Positions 9,017-19,965 of a stretch of DNA of 64,000 bases are shown here, piece by piece. Each line of letters starts with the position of its first letter. The first letter of the stretch is position 1. Below the pieces are notes generated by a model. The model was not told the DNA's origin. It saw only the letters and a list, made by a program, of their open reading frames with translations, and did no database searches. Origin of the DNA: GCA-2732755 sp965228265 (lineage in GTDB: Bacteria > Planctomycetota > Phycisphaerae > Phycisphaerales > UBA1924); assembly GCA_965228265.1 (NCBI GenBank), contig OZ245804.1, forward strand, positions 2,666,001 to 2,730,000, in the 5' to 3' direction. A program made the translations under genes and the position numbers.

Positions 9017-9565
9017 CTACGACCCCCGCAAGGGGTTCTTCCCCTTCGCCTCGCGGGCTTCATTGAGCGCTGCCAGCGCCCGCGGCTCCTTGGCGATCAG
9101 CTTGATGAGCTGGCTGCGCGTGCAACTCAGCCGAAGAGCCGCCCGCTTCATATCCAGACCCGCGTCATGGATCACATCCAGCGCCTCGGCGAGCATCGCG
9201 GGATAATCACGGTGATTGTGGTTGCACGCGATCTTCCCGTCCCGCACGCGTGAACGCCATAACTCCGAACCGATCTCCCCCAACGGCACCGGCGCCCGCG
9301 CGCCGATCGCAAGCTGGGTTCGCAGCCGACGCACCGCGACGCGTTTGTTCTCCTGAGCGCTTCGCCGCTCACCCGCGTGGGCTTCGAGGCCCGTGGGTGT
9401 GTGCGTGAGTTCAACGAGCGTCTGCACGCGGTTGCGGTGTTGCCCGCCCGGCCCGGACGTCCGCCCACGCCCGAGCTGGCACGACTTGAGCAATTCCTCA
9501 TCACTGAGCGATGCCGGGTGTGGGCTTGGCACGAGGATCGGGTTCACCAGCGGGTGCGCACGCAT
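9017..9565 (-). CDS. Small release-factor-like GGQ protein
   Basis: A 182-residue protein carrying SGPGGQHRNRVQTLVELTH, the GGQ loop of class I release factors that triggers peptidyl-tRNA hydrolysis in the ribosome. It lacks the codon-recognition domains of RF1/RF2, so it resembles stand-alone RF-1-domain proteins such as ArfB, which rescue stalled ribosomes. The region after the GGQ domain is longer than a short basic tail and is predicted helical (LRLSCTRSQLIKLIAKEPRA). This C-terminal part does not look like the ArfB tail, so the mode of ribosome recruitment may differ. Its ATG lies 2 bases after the tsaD stop, so it is co-transcribed with tsaD. Confidence 0.88.
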   Translation of the reverse strand: MRAHPLVNPILVPSPHPASLSDEELLKSCQLGRGRTSGPGGQHRNRVQTLVELTHTPTGLEAHAGERRSAQENKRVAVRRLRTQLAIGARAPVPLGEIGSELWRSRVRDGKIACNHNHRDYPAMLAEALDVIHDAGLDMKRAALRLSCTRSQLIKLIAKEPRALAALNEAREAKGKNPLRGS

Positions 9566-9567
9566 CT

Positions 9568-10635
9568 TCAGCCGCCGCTCTTGATGGGGCTCATGCTGGG
9601 CGAAGCGCGCAGCGTCAGATCGTCATGCTCGCCCTGCCCCAATCGATGATGCCCGAGCCCCGCGATCATGGCCGCGTTGTCCACGCAGAACCGCATCTCG
9701 GGCAGCACCAGCTTCAGCCCGCGTCTCTCGGCGAGTTCACCAAGTTCGCGCCGAATCCTTGAGTTCGCCGACACGCCCCCACCGACGAGGATCGCCCTCG
9801 GCTTCTCCTCAATCGCATCGAGCGCGCGTTCCATCTTCAGGACAATCGCCTTGCTCGCGACGCGCTGGAAGCTGGCCGCCAGGTCTCGCTTGCGTTCGTG
9901 TGTCAGTGAGGCGTTCGTCCGCTCGAACACGCCGCCGGGTCCCGGCACACCCCGCACCTCGTAGAGAAGCGCCGTCTTGAGTCCCGAGAACGAAAAGTCC
10001 AGCGACTCTTTCCCGAGCCGGCTGACGGGCAGCTCCACCGCGCGGTCGTTGGCGTCCGCTTCCTGCGCCAGTCGATCGATCGTCGGCCCGCCCGGGTGCC
10101 CAAGTCCCAGAATCGCGGCCGCCTTGTCGTACGCCTCGCCCACGGCGTCGTCGATTGTTCCGCCGAGCCTGACCAGTTCGGTCGGCGCACTACACCGGAA
10201 CATCGCCGTGTGCCCGCCCGAGATCACCAGCCCGAGCGCCGGGAACACATCGCCAAGCACGGCATCCGTCTCGAGCAGCCCCGCCCACAGGTGCGCCCGC
10301 ACATGATCGACTCCCACCAACGGCACACCGAGCGACCACGCCAACGCCTTGGCAGCCGACACGCCCACCAGGAGCGCCCCGATCAGCCCCGGGCGATGCC
10401 CCACCGCGACCGCTTCGATCTCACCCAGACCGCAGTCGGCTTCCTCAAGCGCCCGCGTCACCACCGCTGTGATCCGCTCCGCGTGAGCCCGGCTGGCCAG
10501 TTCCGGCACGACCCCGCCGTATTCCTCATGGATCTCGTGCTGCCCGGCGACCACACTCGACCGCACCCGCCTGCCGTCCTCAACGACAGCAGCCGCGGTC
10601 TCGTCGCACGAACTCTCGATGCCGAGAATGAGCAT
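9568..10635 (-). CDS. tsaD: tRNA N6-adenosine threonylcarbamoyltransferase
   Basis: Transfers the threonylcarbamoyl group to A37 of ANN-decoding tRNAs, together with TsaB and TsaE. The 355 residues begin LILGIESSCDETAAAV, the family hallmark. The metal ligands are visible in VDHVRAHLW (His111 and His115), and the C-terminal VGGGVSANSRIR and CVDNAAMIAGLG motifs are intact. The ATG at 10635 is chosen because the conserved LILGIESSCDET follows at once; the longer frame upstream reads into a heptamer repeat array. The partners tsaB and tsaE are not nearby. Divergent from hflX. Confidence 0.98.
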   Translation of the reverse strand: MLILGIESSCDETAAAVVEDGRRVRSSVVAGQHEIHEEYGGVVPELASRAHAERITAVVTRALEEADCGLGEIEAVAVGHRPGLIGALLVGVSAAKALAWSLGVPLVGVDHVRAHLWAGLLETDAVLGDVFPALGLVISGGHTAMFRCSAPTELVRLGGTIDDAVGEAYDKAAAILGLGHPGGPTIDRLAQEADANDRAVELPVSRLGKESLDFSFSGLKTALLYEVRGVPGPGGVFERTNASLTHERKRDLAASFQRVASKAIVLKMERALDAIEEKPRAILVGGGVSANSRIRRELGELAERRGLKLVLPEMRFCVDNAAMIAGLGHHRLGQGEHDDLTLRASPSMSPIKSGG

Positions 10636-10655
10636 GAGGGATAGTAGAGGCGTGA

Positions 10656-10747
10656 GGCATTGGGCAGTAGGCACTTGGGCATGAGGCATTAGGCATTAGG
10701 CACTAGGCATTGGGCATTAGGCACTAGGCATTGGGCATTGGGTGGTG
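10656..10747. repeat. Degenerate heptanucleotide tandem repeat (GGCAYTR)n
   Basis: About 13 head-to-tail copies of a 7-base unit with consensus GGCATTR or GGCACTA run from 10656 to 10747; the block 10685-10740 is eight units with no length slip. It lies in the 230-bp gap between the divergent genes tsaD and hflX. The array resembles in form the heptameric STRR repeats known from filamentous cyanobacteria. It is probably non-coding and prone to length change by slippage. Whether it affects transcription of either gene is unknown. Confidence 0.9.
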
Positions 10748-10865
10748 AGGAGGCCTTTCGCTCTGTGCAGCATGGGCGTCGTTTGAATTCCTCATCACAA
10801 TTGCAGAATGCCGAGTGCCGAGTGTCCGATGCCCCGACCCCTCCTACACTTCTCTACACCTACCT

Positions 10866-12320
10866 ATGAACACCAGCCACCGCAACGAAGTGAAAATCCA
10901 GTCCGAACGCGCCGTCCTCGCCGCGGTTCGACTGCCCGATTCCCGTTACAACCAAGCCGATCCGTTCGGTGAACTCAAAGCACTCGCCGAGCAGGCCGGC
11001 GCGGTCGTCGTCGGCACGCTCGAACAGCAGCTCGTGCGCCCCGTCGCCGGCTCGTACATGGGCACCGGCAAGCTCGATGAACTCAGAGCCCTCTGCGCCG
11101 AACTCGACGCCAAGACCGTCATCTTCGACCACGAGCTGAGCCCGAAGCAGATCGCCAACATCGAAAAAGTCGTCGAACGCAAGGTCCTCGACCGCTCCGA
11201 GGTCATCCTCGACATCTTCGCCAGCCGGGCCACCACGCACGAGGCCAAGCTGCAGGTCGAGATCGCGCAGCTCGAATACACCTACCCCCGCCTGCGCGCG
11301 ATGTGGACCCACCTCGAGCGCATCGTCGGCGGCTCACCCGGCGGCGTCGGAACGCGGGGTCCCGGTGAACAGCAGCTCGAGATCGACCGAAGACTCGTCC
11401 AGCAGCGCAAGAGCCACCTCAAGCGCGAACTCTCGGTTATCCAAGCGCGCAAGACGCGCTCCGTCGAGAAACGCAACGTCGACAGCTTCACCGTCGGGCT
11501 TGTCGGCTACACCAACGCCGGCAAAAGCACGCTCTTCAACTCCCTCACCGAGGGCGGCGCGTACGCAGACGACCGCCTCTTCGCCACGCTCATGACCCGC
11601 ACACGCAAGTGGGACCTCGGTCAGGGCGTGAACGTCATGCTCTCCGACACCGTCGGCTTTGTCCGCGACCTGCCCCACAACCTCGTCGCCAGCTTCCGCG
11701 CCACGCTCGAAGAAGCCACGCACGCCGATCTCCTGCTGATCGTCCTCGACGTCTCCGACCCCTCGGCCGAGCTCCAGTACAACGAGGTCATCCGCACACT
11801 CGACGAGCTCTTCGACGAGGTCGAGCGCGAGCACAAGAAATCGCTCTCCAAGGGCGCAGGCCACGCCAACGTCCCCGACTGGAAACGCCCGGAACGCCTT
11901 GTCCTGCTCAACAAGGTGGACCGTCTCCGCGACAACCGCGAACTGCTCGTCTGGCAGCAGAAAATCCCTCAATCGCTCCCCATCTCGGCCCTTCCAAGCA
12001 CGGAAGACAACCCGAGCCGGGGCCAGAAAGAGCTCACCCGCCGCGTGCGTGAAGCGGTGCTCGGCGAGGACCGCGAGGTGACGCTCACGCTCCCGCTCCG
12101 CGACTCGCGCACGCTCCACACACTCGAGACCCGCGCCGAGATTTTCGACCGCCAGTACGACGCCGACACCGTCACGCTCCGTGTCCGCGTCGGCAGCCGC
12201 CTGCTCACCCAGCTCCGCTCGGGTGGCTCGCAACTCAAACTCGACCCCGACGACGCGTCCAAGCCCGCCGCCTGGGCCCCCTCGCCCGACGCGGACACGA
12301 ACAAGCCGCGCAACTTCTAA
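10866..12320 (+). CDS. hflX: Ribosome-associated GTPase HflX
   Basis: GTPase that binds the 50S/70S ribosome and can split stalled or vacant ribosomes, for example after heat stress. The 484 residues contain the N-terminal HflX domain, including AGSYMGTGKLDELR, the glycine-rich linker GGSPGGVGTRGPGEQQLEID, and the G domain: GLVGYTNAGKST (about 211-222), DTVGFVRDLPHNL (about 261) and NKVD (about 349). The C-terminus (after about 400) is the usual alpha/beta domain with a variable tail. The ATG at 10866 is chosen for homology; no strong Shine-Dalgarno sequence precedes it. It is divergent from tsaD and followed by a 322-bp gap. Confidence 0.97.
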   Translation: MNTSHRNEVKIQSERAVLAAVRLPDSRYNQADPFGELKALAEQAGAVVVGTLEQQLVRPVAGSYMGTGKLDELRALCAELDAKTVIFDHELSPKQIANIEKVVERKVLDRSEVILDIFASRATTHEAKLQVEIAQLEYTYPRLRAMWTHLERIVGGSPGGVGTRGPGEQQLEIDRRLVQQRKSHLKRELSVIQARKTRSVEKRNVDSFTVGLVGYTNAGKSTLFNSLTEGGAYADDRLFATLMTRTRKWDLGQGVNVMLSDTVGFVRDLPHNLVASFRATLEEATHADLLLIVLDVSDPSAELQYNEVIRTLDELFDEVEREHKKSLSKGAGHANVPDWKRPERLVLLNKVDRLRDNRELLVWQQKIPQSLPISALPSTEDNPSRGQKELTRRVREAVLGEDREVTLTLPLRDSRTLHTLETRAEIFDRQYDADTVTLRVRVGSRLLTQLRSGGSQLKLDPDDASKPAAWAPSPDADTNKPRNF

Positions 12321-12642
12321 TCCCTTGGCCCACCGCGAATCACCATCGCCCGCGACGCCGATGTGCAGATCGCGCACCCTTTCCGCGCCGCTGTGATCGC
12401 AGGTTCCGGGCACCACACCTTCACCATGGCTAGCACCGGCAGGTACGCCCCCCACACCAAGAAGGTTCACAAGCCGCTTTATTGCAATGGCTTACGGCAT
12501 CCACTGCCGCCCTCGCCACCGCTCCGGGACGACTGCTGAGCGTTTTTCCGGCACAAGTGTCCGCCCCCTGCCCCGGCTTTCGGTCAGGGTGTTGGAGGGG
12601 AATCGCCCCCAAGAACACAAACTCACAGACCGGAGCCCGCTC
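12321..12642. other. 322-bp intergenic region, no gene seen
   Basis: The gap between hflX and the dockerin-repeat gene carries open frames only as upstream extensions of that gene. Composition is Arg/Pro-rich in every frame and no ribosome binding site is seen before 12630. The promoter of the downstream gene must lie here, but I cannot place it with confidence. Confidence 0.5.
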
Positions 12643-14529
12643 ATGTCACACAGAACCAATCGAATGCTGAGTGCGGCAGCGATGTTGCTTGCTGCAAGCA
12701 CTGCACTCGGACAGACCACCGACGACCGCCTCTGTGCAGATCAGAACGCCGACGGCCTCGTCACCCCCGCCGACTTCAGCGCCTGGGTCAGCAACTACAA
12801 CTCCAACAACCCCATCGCTGACGTCAATCAGGACGGCATCGTCTCCCCCGCTGACTTCAGCGCCTGGGTCAGCGCGTTCAATCTCGGCGAGGGCGGGCCG
12901 GGCTGCACCGTTGATCTCGGCGACGGCGGCCACGTGACCGGATCGATCTCGTACGTGGGCGACGTGGACACGTTCATCGTCCAGGCTGAAGCGGGCGACG
13001 ACCTCCTCTTCACCATCGACGAGAACCCGAACACGAGCATCTACCTCAAGGTGAGCATGTACACCCCCGACGGCACGCTCTACGCGGTCGACTGGGGGAG
13101 CAGCGGCTACCGGCTGGATCGGTACGATGTGCCCCAGTCCGGAACATACACCTACGTCATCGAAGATTACTACGGCGACTACACGGGCAACTACGAGTTC
13201 ACGCTTGTCGTCGCCGACGAACAGGTCGATCCGGACAACGTCGATATTTCCAGCGGCACCACCTACGACGCCTCGCTCACGCCGGGCGATATTGATACCT
13301 ACACCATCTCAGCCAATGCGGGCGATGACCTGCTCTTCACCATCGACGAGAACCCGTCCTCGAGCAGCTACTTCTACGTCACACTGCACGGCCCGGACGG
13401 CGAATGGATCGCCACCGAATATGCAAGCAGCGGATTCCGACTCGACACGTACGACCTGCCCGAGACAGGACGATACACCTTCATCGTCCGCGAGTACTAC
13501 GGGCAGTACGAGGGGGACTACAGCTTCACCGCTGTCGTCGCCGACGGCATCCCGGACGACAGCACCGTCTACATCGAAAGCGGCGAGCACACCTTCGGCA
13601 CACTCGGCGCAGGCGACATCGACACCTACACCATCTCCGCCAACGCCGGCGATGACCTGCTCTTTACCATCGACGAAACCACAAGCACCAGCGCGTACGT
13701 CATGGTGAATCTCCACGGCCCGAACGGCGAACTCCTCGCTGCCGAATGGGCGAGCACCGGATACCGCGTCGATTTCTACAACGTCCCCACCACCGGCAAC
13801 TACACCTACATCATCCGGGATTACTACGGCCAGTACGACGCCGAGTACGCACTCACCGCCGTCGTCGCCAACGGCGTCGCCGACACCGACAACGTCGTGC
13901 TGACCAGCGGCCAGACCATCCAGGACACGCTCGACACGGGCGATATCGACACATTCACAATCAACGCCTCCGCAGGCGACGACATCTTCTTCACCATCGA
14001 CGAAACGACCAGCTCCAGCGCCTACATGATGGTCACGCTCCACGGCCCGAGCGGCGAGCTCCTCCTGTCCGATTGGGCCAGCTCCGGGTACCGGCTCGAC
14101 CTCATCAACGCGCCCACAACCGGCACATACACCTATGTCGTCCGCGAGTACTACGGCCAGTACGAAGCCCAGTACGCACTGACCGCCGTCGTCGCCGATG
14201 CAAACTTTGACTACGACAACGTACAGCTCTCCGACGGCGTCCCCGTGGCCGGCACACTCGATGTCGCCGACATCGACACATTCACCATCAGCGCCAACGC
14301 CGGGCAGAGCCTCTCGCTCACCATCGCCGAGACACCAAGCTCCAGCGCGTACCTCTACGTCAGCCTCCACGGCCCGAACGGCCAGCTCCTCGCCTACGAC
14401 TGGGCGAGCAACGGGCTGACGCTCAACTACAACGGGCTGCCCGCCACCGGACGCTACACCTACGTCGTTCATGAGTACTACGGCCAGTACGAATGTGACT
14501 ACATGCTGACAGCGACGATCGGGAACTGA
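12643..14529 (+). CDS. Exported dockerin-like protein with five 109-aa repeats
   Basis: A 628-residue secreted protein. Residues 1-24 are a signal peptide (cleavage after ALGQ). Residues about 28-84 hold two dockerin-like calcium loops, DQNADGLVTPADFSAWV and DVNQDGIVSPADFSAWV, ending in a Gly-Pro-Gly-Cys, the GC-type dockerin layout of Phycisphaerae. The rest is five tandem copies of a 109-residue beta-rich domain with phrases GDDLLFTIDE, LHGPNGEL and EYYGQYE; the domain resembles pre-peptidase C-terminal (PPC) modules. The repeat period is exactly 327 bp. No enzyme domain is attached. GGAG sits 7 bases before the ATG; the longer frame upstream is unsupported. Role is likely surface or matrix adhesion (inference). 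Confidence 0.9.
   Translation: MSHRTNRMLSAAAMLLAASTALGQTTDDRLCADQNADGLVTPADFSAWVSNYNSNNPIADVNQDGIVSPADFSAWVSAFNLGEGGPGCTVDLGDGGHVTGSISYVGDVDTFIVQAEAGDDLLFTIDENPNTSIYLKVSMYTPDGTLYAVDWGSSGYRLDRYDVPQSGTYTYVIEDYYGDYTGNYEFTLVVADEQVDPDNVDISSGTTYDASLTPGDIDTYTISANAGDDLLFTIDENPSSSSYFYVTLHGPDGEWIATEYASSGFRLDTYDLPETGRYTFIVREYYGQYEGDYSFTAVVADGIPDDSTVYIESGEHTFGTLGAGDIDTYTISANAGDDLLFTIDETTSTSAYVMVNLHGPNGELLAAEWASTGYRVDFYNVPTTGNYTYIIRDYYGQYDAEYALTAVVANGVADTDNVVLTSGQTIQDTLDTGDIDTFTINASAGDDIFFTIDETTSSSAYMMVTLHGPSGELLLSDWASSGYRLDLINAPTTGTYTYVVREYYGQYEAQYALTAVVADANFDYDNVQLSDGVPVAGTLDVADIDTFTISANAGQSLSLTIAETPSSSAYLYVSLHGPNGQLLAYDWASNGLTLNYNGLPATGRYTYVVHEYYGQYECDYMLTATIGN
12991..14529 (+). repeat. Five in-frame tandem repeats, 327-bp period
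   Basis: The codons for the phrase (A)GDDLLFTIDE begin at 12991, 13318, 13645, 13972 and 14299, each exactly 327 bp apart. The repeats therefore have no insertions or deletions across five copies, although their bases have diverged. The fifth copy is the least conserved at this point (GQSLSLTIAE). This points to expansion by unequal recombination under strong length constraint. Confidence 0.93.
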
Positions 14530-14649
14530 TCCAGACCTGCACGTGTCAGAGCACTCCGCCCCGTTTGGCTCCTCTTCGCCAGCGGGGCGGGTGCTTCTGA
14601 TCCCCTGCACCGACAAGCCCGACGCTATCATGGAGGCCGGAGTGCGACC

Positions 14650-17354
<2,705 letters not shown>

Positions 17355-17358
<4 letters not shown>

Positions 17359-17954
17359 CTCTCGCCCGGCTCCAGCATTTCCGCGAGCCTGAGCTTCGCC
17401 CGCGCGATCCGTCGCTGCACCGTTTTCGTCGAGACCTTCAAGAGCTCCGCGATCGCCTCCTGACGCAAGCCCGAGTACACATGCAGAATCCATGTGTCCT
17501 TGAGTTCATCATCAAGACGATCGACCGCCTCGTGCAGCTTGACCGAATCGATCTGCACATCCGGATTCACAACCGGCTGCCCCGCGATCGCCGCAGGCTC
17601 CACATTCGTGCGGTAATTCCGGCCAAGCCCGTGCGAACCGAAGTGCTTGCGGATCATGTCGACCGCGGCCCATCGCACGTGCTGCCCCACGATCAGAAAG
17701 AACTGACCGACATGCTCGGGCTGCGCATCCTGCACCGCCCGATCCACCCGGATCAGCACCTCCTGCACCAGGTCATCTTCTTCTTCCCACCGCGTCACAC
17801 CCGGACTGCGGGCGATCTCCTTGCGGACCATCTGACGGATCCGCCGGATGGCGCTGTCAAGCAACTCGTCGCGGGCGAACGTCCTGCCCTCGCCGTCGGC
17901 GATCCGGCCGAGGTTGCTCTGGATCCTGGCCGTCGTGTGCCCGATCTCGCCCAT
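17355..17954 (-). CDS. ECF-type RNA polymerase sigma factor
   Basis: A 199-residue sigma-70 family factor. Region 2 is seen in WEEEDDLVQEVLIRVDRAV and the following helix (VRWAAVDMIRKHFGS), and region 4 in YSGLRQEAIAELLKVSTKTV with a helix-turn-helix and a basic tail (QRRIARAKLRLAEML). No anti-sigma factor adjoins it; instead it faces a serine/threonine kinase gene. Many planctomycete ECF sigma factors are linked to such kinases, so phosphorylation control is a reasonable inference. The start may be ATG 17954 or GTG 17957; neither has a strong Shine-Dalgarno sequence. Its stop codon overlaps that of the kinase in a single CTAG. Confidence 0.9.
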
Positions 17955-18031
17955 CACGAGAGTCTAGTGCTCAGGATCCGCCCGCGATTTGTCATCACAA
18001 TCGACCGCAACCCACCAGCCGTGCAGGCAGT

Positions 18032-18072
18032 CAAAAACGCGAAACCCCCACGGTCCGTTTGGAGCGTGGGGG
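18032..18072 (-). terminator. Intrinsic terminator after tRNA-Glu
   Basis: CCCCCACG at 18045-18052 pairs with CGTGGGGG at 18065-18072 across a 12-base loop. Read on the minus strand the stem is followed by TTTCGCGTTTTTGA, an interrupted U-rich tract. It lies 37 bases past the tRNA end, where a terminator for the tRNA transcript would be expected. Confidence 0.7.
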
Positions 18073-18108
18073 CCGGCTTTGGGCGTGAGCCCTTCGACAA
18101 TCAGAAAG

Positions 18109-18183
18109 TGACCCCACGGGGATTCGAACCCCGGTTTTCAGGATGAGAACCTGACGTCCTGGACCAGGCTAGACGATGGGGCC
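18109..18183 (-). tRNA. tRNA-Glu(CTC)
   Basis: A 75-nt cloverleaf on the minus strand. The acceptor stem is GGCCCCA against TGGGGTC with A as discriminator. The anticodon arm is TCAGG-TTCTCAT-CCTGA with anticodon CTC (reads GAG), and the T arm is CGGGG-TTCGAAT-CCCCG. The CCA end is not encoded. A hairpin terminator lies downstream and a promoter-like pair upstream, so it appears to be a single-gene transcript. Confidence 0.95.
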
Positions 18184-18196
18184 ATCGCTGGTCGGA

Positions 18197-18224
18197 ATGG
18201 TAGCCGTCACCCGTCAAAGTTCAA
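18197..18224 (-). promoter_or_regulatory. Predicted sigma-70 promoter of tRNA-Glu
   Basis: On the minus strand TTGAAC (18219-18224) is followed after 16 bases by TACCAT (18197-18202), which ends 13 bases before the tRNA. Spacing and position fit a housekeeping promoter; the -10 match is moderate. Confidence 0.5.
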
Positions 18225-18242
18225 GACAGGCAAGCCCCGCAC

Positions 18243-18545
18243 TCACACAAGCAGCTGCACCCGGCTCGCCGACCGCCTCGCCTGCGCCAGAGCGTGGATG
18301 AGCGCCTCGTCCGTGCTCCCGGCGATGCACCGCCCCGATTCCCCCGCCACGTCCCACGTCGCGGTCACGCAGCCGAATTTCTGGGCCTCATCGACAGAGA
18401 TCGTCGCGCCCAGCTCCTCGCACTCGCGGTCGATCCGGCTCTTCGTCGGATACCACCGCCCCTGCGTGTCCCGGTCGCACCCCGAGGTGTCCAGGGGAAG
18501 CCACCCCGTCGAGTAGAGATCGTCCACGGCGAATTCGTTGCTCAT
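18243..18545 (-). CDS. Hypothetical protein, 100 aa
   Basis: A small acidic soluble protein (starts MSNEFAVDDLYSTGWLPLDT) that I do not recognise. It has three cysteines (in SGCDRD, RECEEL and KFGCVTATWD), no signal peptide and no membrane segment. GGAG lies 6 bases before the ATG, the composition is balanced (not the Arg/Pro bias of shadow frames), and it fills the space between tRNA-Glu and the CPBP protease gene, 46 bp away and on the same strand. It is probably a real, lineage-specific gene. Function unknown. Confidence 0.7.
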   Translation of the reverse strand: MSNEFAVDDLYSTGWLPLDTSGCDRDTQGRWYPTKSRIDRECEELGATISVDEAQKFGCVTATWDVAGESGRCIAGSTDEALIHALAQARRSASRVQLLV

Positions 18546-18591
18546 GGCTGGCTCCTTCCATTGGCACTATCGACCGGCGCCGCCAGCCCAC

Positions 18592-19392
18592 TCAACCGGG
18601 GCCGCGGTCCATCGCCGGCAAGGCGACCAGAACAATCAGATCATAGATCGCATGAGCCCCGGCCGCGATACCCAAACCACGTCCGAGAAACAGGCTCCCC
18701 AGATACACACCCGAGGCCATATAGAACACCAGGGCCGCTACCACGATCTCCCCGCCCACCTCCGCCCGGTGGTAGGCCGCGAAAACCAGGGCCGAAAAGC
18801 CCACCGCAAACCAGTCGCCCAATTTCTGACGCATCCCTGAGAAATCCACCAGAACGGTGTGGACGACCGCGATCAACGCAAAACGGAAGACCAGCTCCTC
18901 GTACACCCCCGCCCCGACCGCGATCGTGGCCCGGGACCCGACCGAGAGGCTCCCGATCCCGCCCTCGCCTCCACCGCCACCGAGCAGGCCCGTCATCGCG
19001 GCCAGCACCACAAGCGGGAGCGCCCAGACGACCGACTCGATCGCCATCAACCCCAGCCCGCGCACATCGATCCGCCACGCCTTGCGCTCGATCATCTGCC
19101 ACGAGAGCAGCACCGTGATCAACGCGACCGCCGGCAGGTGCACGCCCACCACGCCGAAGATCTCAAACAACGTGCTGAGAATCCGCCTCGCCTCGAGACT
19201 CGTCGCCCCCAGCTCGTCCGCCCACACGAGCGAGCCGACCTCATAGAAAATCACATAGGGCAAAAGAAAGACCAGCACCTGCAAAGGGCTGGTCGACATC
19301 GTCCAGTAGCTTTCGAGTTCCGACTCTTCGAGATCGGCTTCGTTGAAGTCATCCTCCAACTCAGGCGCCTCGGCCTTGTCGCGGGCACCCAT
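18592..19392 (-). CDS. CPBP/CAAX-type intramembrane protease family protein
   Basis: A 266-residue membrane protein with an acidic cytoplasmic N-terminus (about 1-33) and about seven hydrophobic helices. The family motifs are present: EELVFR (EExxxR) in one helix, a later AAYHRAEV histidine and a C-terminal HAIYDL. Together these form the glutamate/histidine active site of the CPBP (ABI) family, which includes the Rce1 protease. The bacterial substrates are mostly unknown. It is 19 bp downstream of rpsT on the same strand and is probably read through from it. Confidence 0.9.
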   Translation of the reverse strand: MGARDKAEAPELEDDFNEADLEESELESYWTMSTSPLQVLVFLLPYVIFYEVGSLVWADELGATSLEARRILSTLFEIFGVVGVHLPAVALITVLLSWQMIERKAWRIDVRGLGLMAIESVVWALPLVVLAAMTGLLGGGGGEGGIGSLSVGSRATIAVGAGVYEELVFRFALIAVVHTVLVDFSGMRQKLGDWFAVGFSALVFAAYHRAEVGGEIVVAALVFYMASGVYLGSLFLGRGLGIAAGAHAIYDLIVLVALPAMDRGPG

Positions 19393-19411
19393 CGCCGAAA
19401 TCCTCTGACCG

Positions 19412-19675
19412 TCAGGAAGCGGCCTTGAACTTCGCAGTCAGGCGGCTCTTGCGGCGAGCGGCCTGGCTCTTGTGGATCACACCCTTCTGAGCCGTGCGAT
19501 CAATCACCGAGCAGACATTGCGAAGGGCAGCCTGAGCCTCGTCCTTCTTGCCAGCCGAAAGCTTGGTCTCGAATTCCTTGATCGCTTCACGCATCGTGCG
19601 CAGACGCCAGCGGTTGCGGGCGCGGTGAGTAGCGTTCTGACGAACCCTCTTGCGAGCAGAAACCGAGTGAGCCAT
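19412..19675 (-). CDS. rpsT: 30S ribosomal protein S20
   Basis: An 87-residue basic, helical protein that binds 16S rRNA early in 30S assembly. MAHSVSARKRVRQNATHRAR at the start and HKSQAARRKSRLTAKF at the end are the conserved S20 regions. The ATG at 19675 has GGAAGGAAG upstream at 8 bases; the eight-codon extension to 19699 would drop this site. It is followed after 19 bp by the CPBP protease gene. Confidence 0.97.
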   Translation of the reverse strand: MAHSVSARKRVRQNATHRARNRWRLRTMREAIKEFETKLSAGKKDEAQAALRNVCSVIDRTAQKGVIHKSQAARRKSRLTAKFKAAS

Positions 19676-19800
19676 GGGGCAAGCTTCCTTCCGAGCCAAT
19701 TCAAACGACAGCCGCCCGAACCACCACCCGGGGCCGGAAGCTGCTGAGGGCTATGTTTGGCCCCAATCCGCCCAAGATCAACTCCTCGGCCACCAGAGAC

Positions 19801-19829
19801 TTGCCGAGGCCAAACCCCTTTCCTATTGT
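19801..19829 (+). promoter_or_regulatory. Predicted sigma-70 promoter of tRNA-Arg
   Basis: TTGCCG (19801-19806), 17 bases, then TATTGT (19824-19829), ending 12 bases before the tRNA-Arg gene. The spacing is ideal and the position fits a tRNA start. Confidence 0.6.
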
Positions 19830-19841
19830 CACCCTCGCCAC

Positions 19842-19915
19842 GCGGGCGTAGCTCAATTGGATAGAGCACCTGACTACGGATCAGGAGGTTGGGGGTTCGA
19901 CTCCTCCCGCCCGTG
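19842..19915 (+). tRNA. tRNA-Arg(ACG)
   Basis: A 74-nt cloverleaf on the plus strand. The acceptor stem is GCGGGCG against CGCCCGT (a G-T pair at the end) with G as discriminator. The anticodon arm is CCTGA-CTACGGA-TCAGG with anticodon ACG, expected to be edited to ICG by TadA and to read CGU, CGC and CGA. The T loop is TTCGACT. No CCA is encoded. A strong terminator follows within 6 bases. Confidence 0.95.
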
Positions 19916-19920
19916 CTTCA

Positions 19921-19945
19921 AAGGCCCCTTCTCGGGGCCTTTTTT
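19921..19945 (+). terminator. Intrinsic terminator after tRNA-Arg
   Basis: AAGGCCCC, a TTCTC loop and GGGGCCTT form a stem that runs straight into six T residues, a textbook rho-independent terminator six bases after the tRNA. Confidence 0.9.
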
Positions 19946-19965
19946 GATGCCCGCACGCAGGCCCC

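Noticed and set aside
10656..10747. Heptamer array as a possible CRISPR or coding extension of tsaD
   Set aside because: There are no spacers and no cas genes, and the tsaD family start lies at 10635.
13309..14631. 440-codon frame antisense to the dockerin-repeat gene
   Set aside because: Its apparent internal repeats are only the mirror of the 327-bp repeats on the coding strand.
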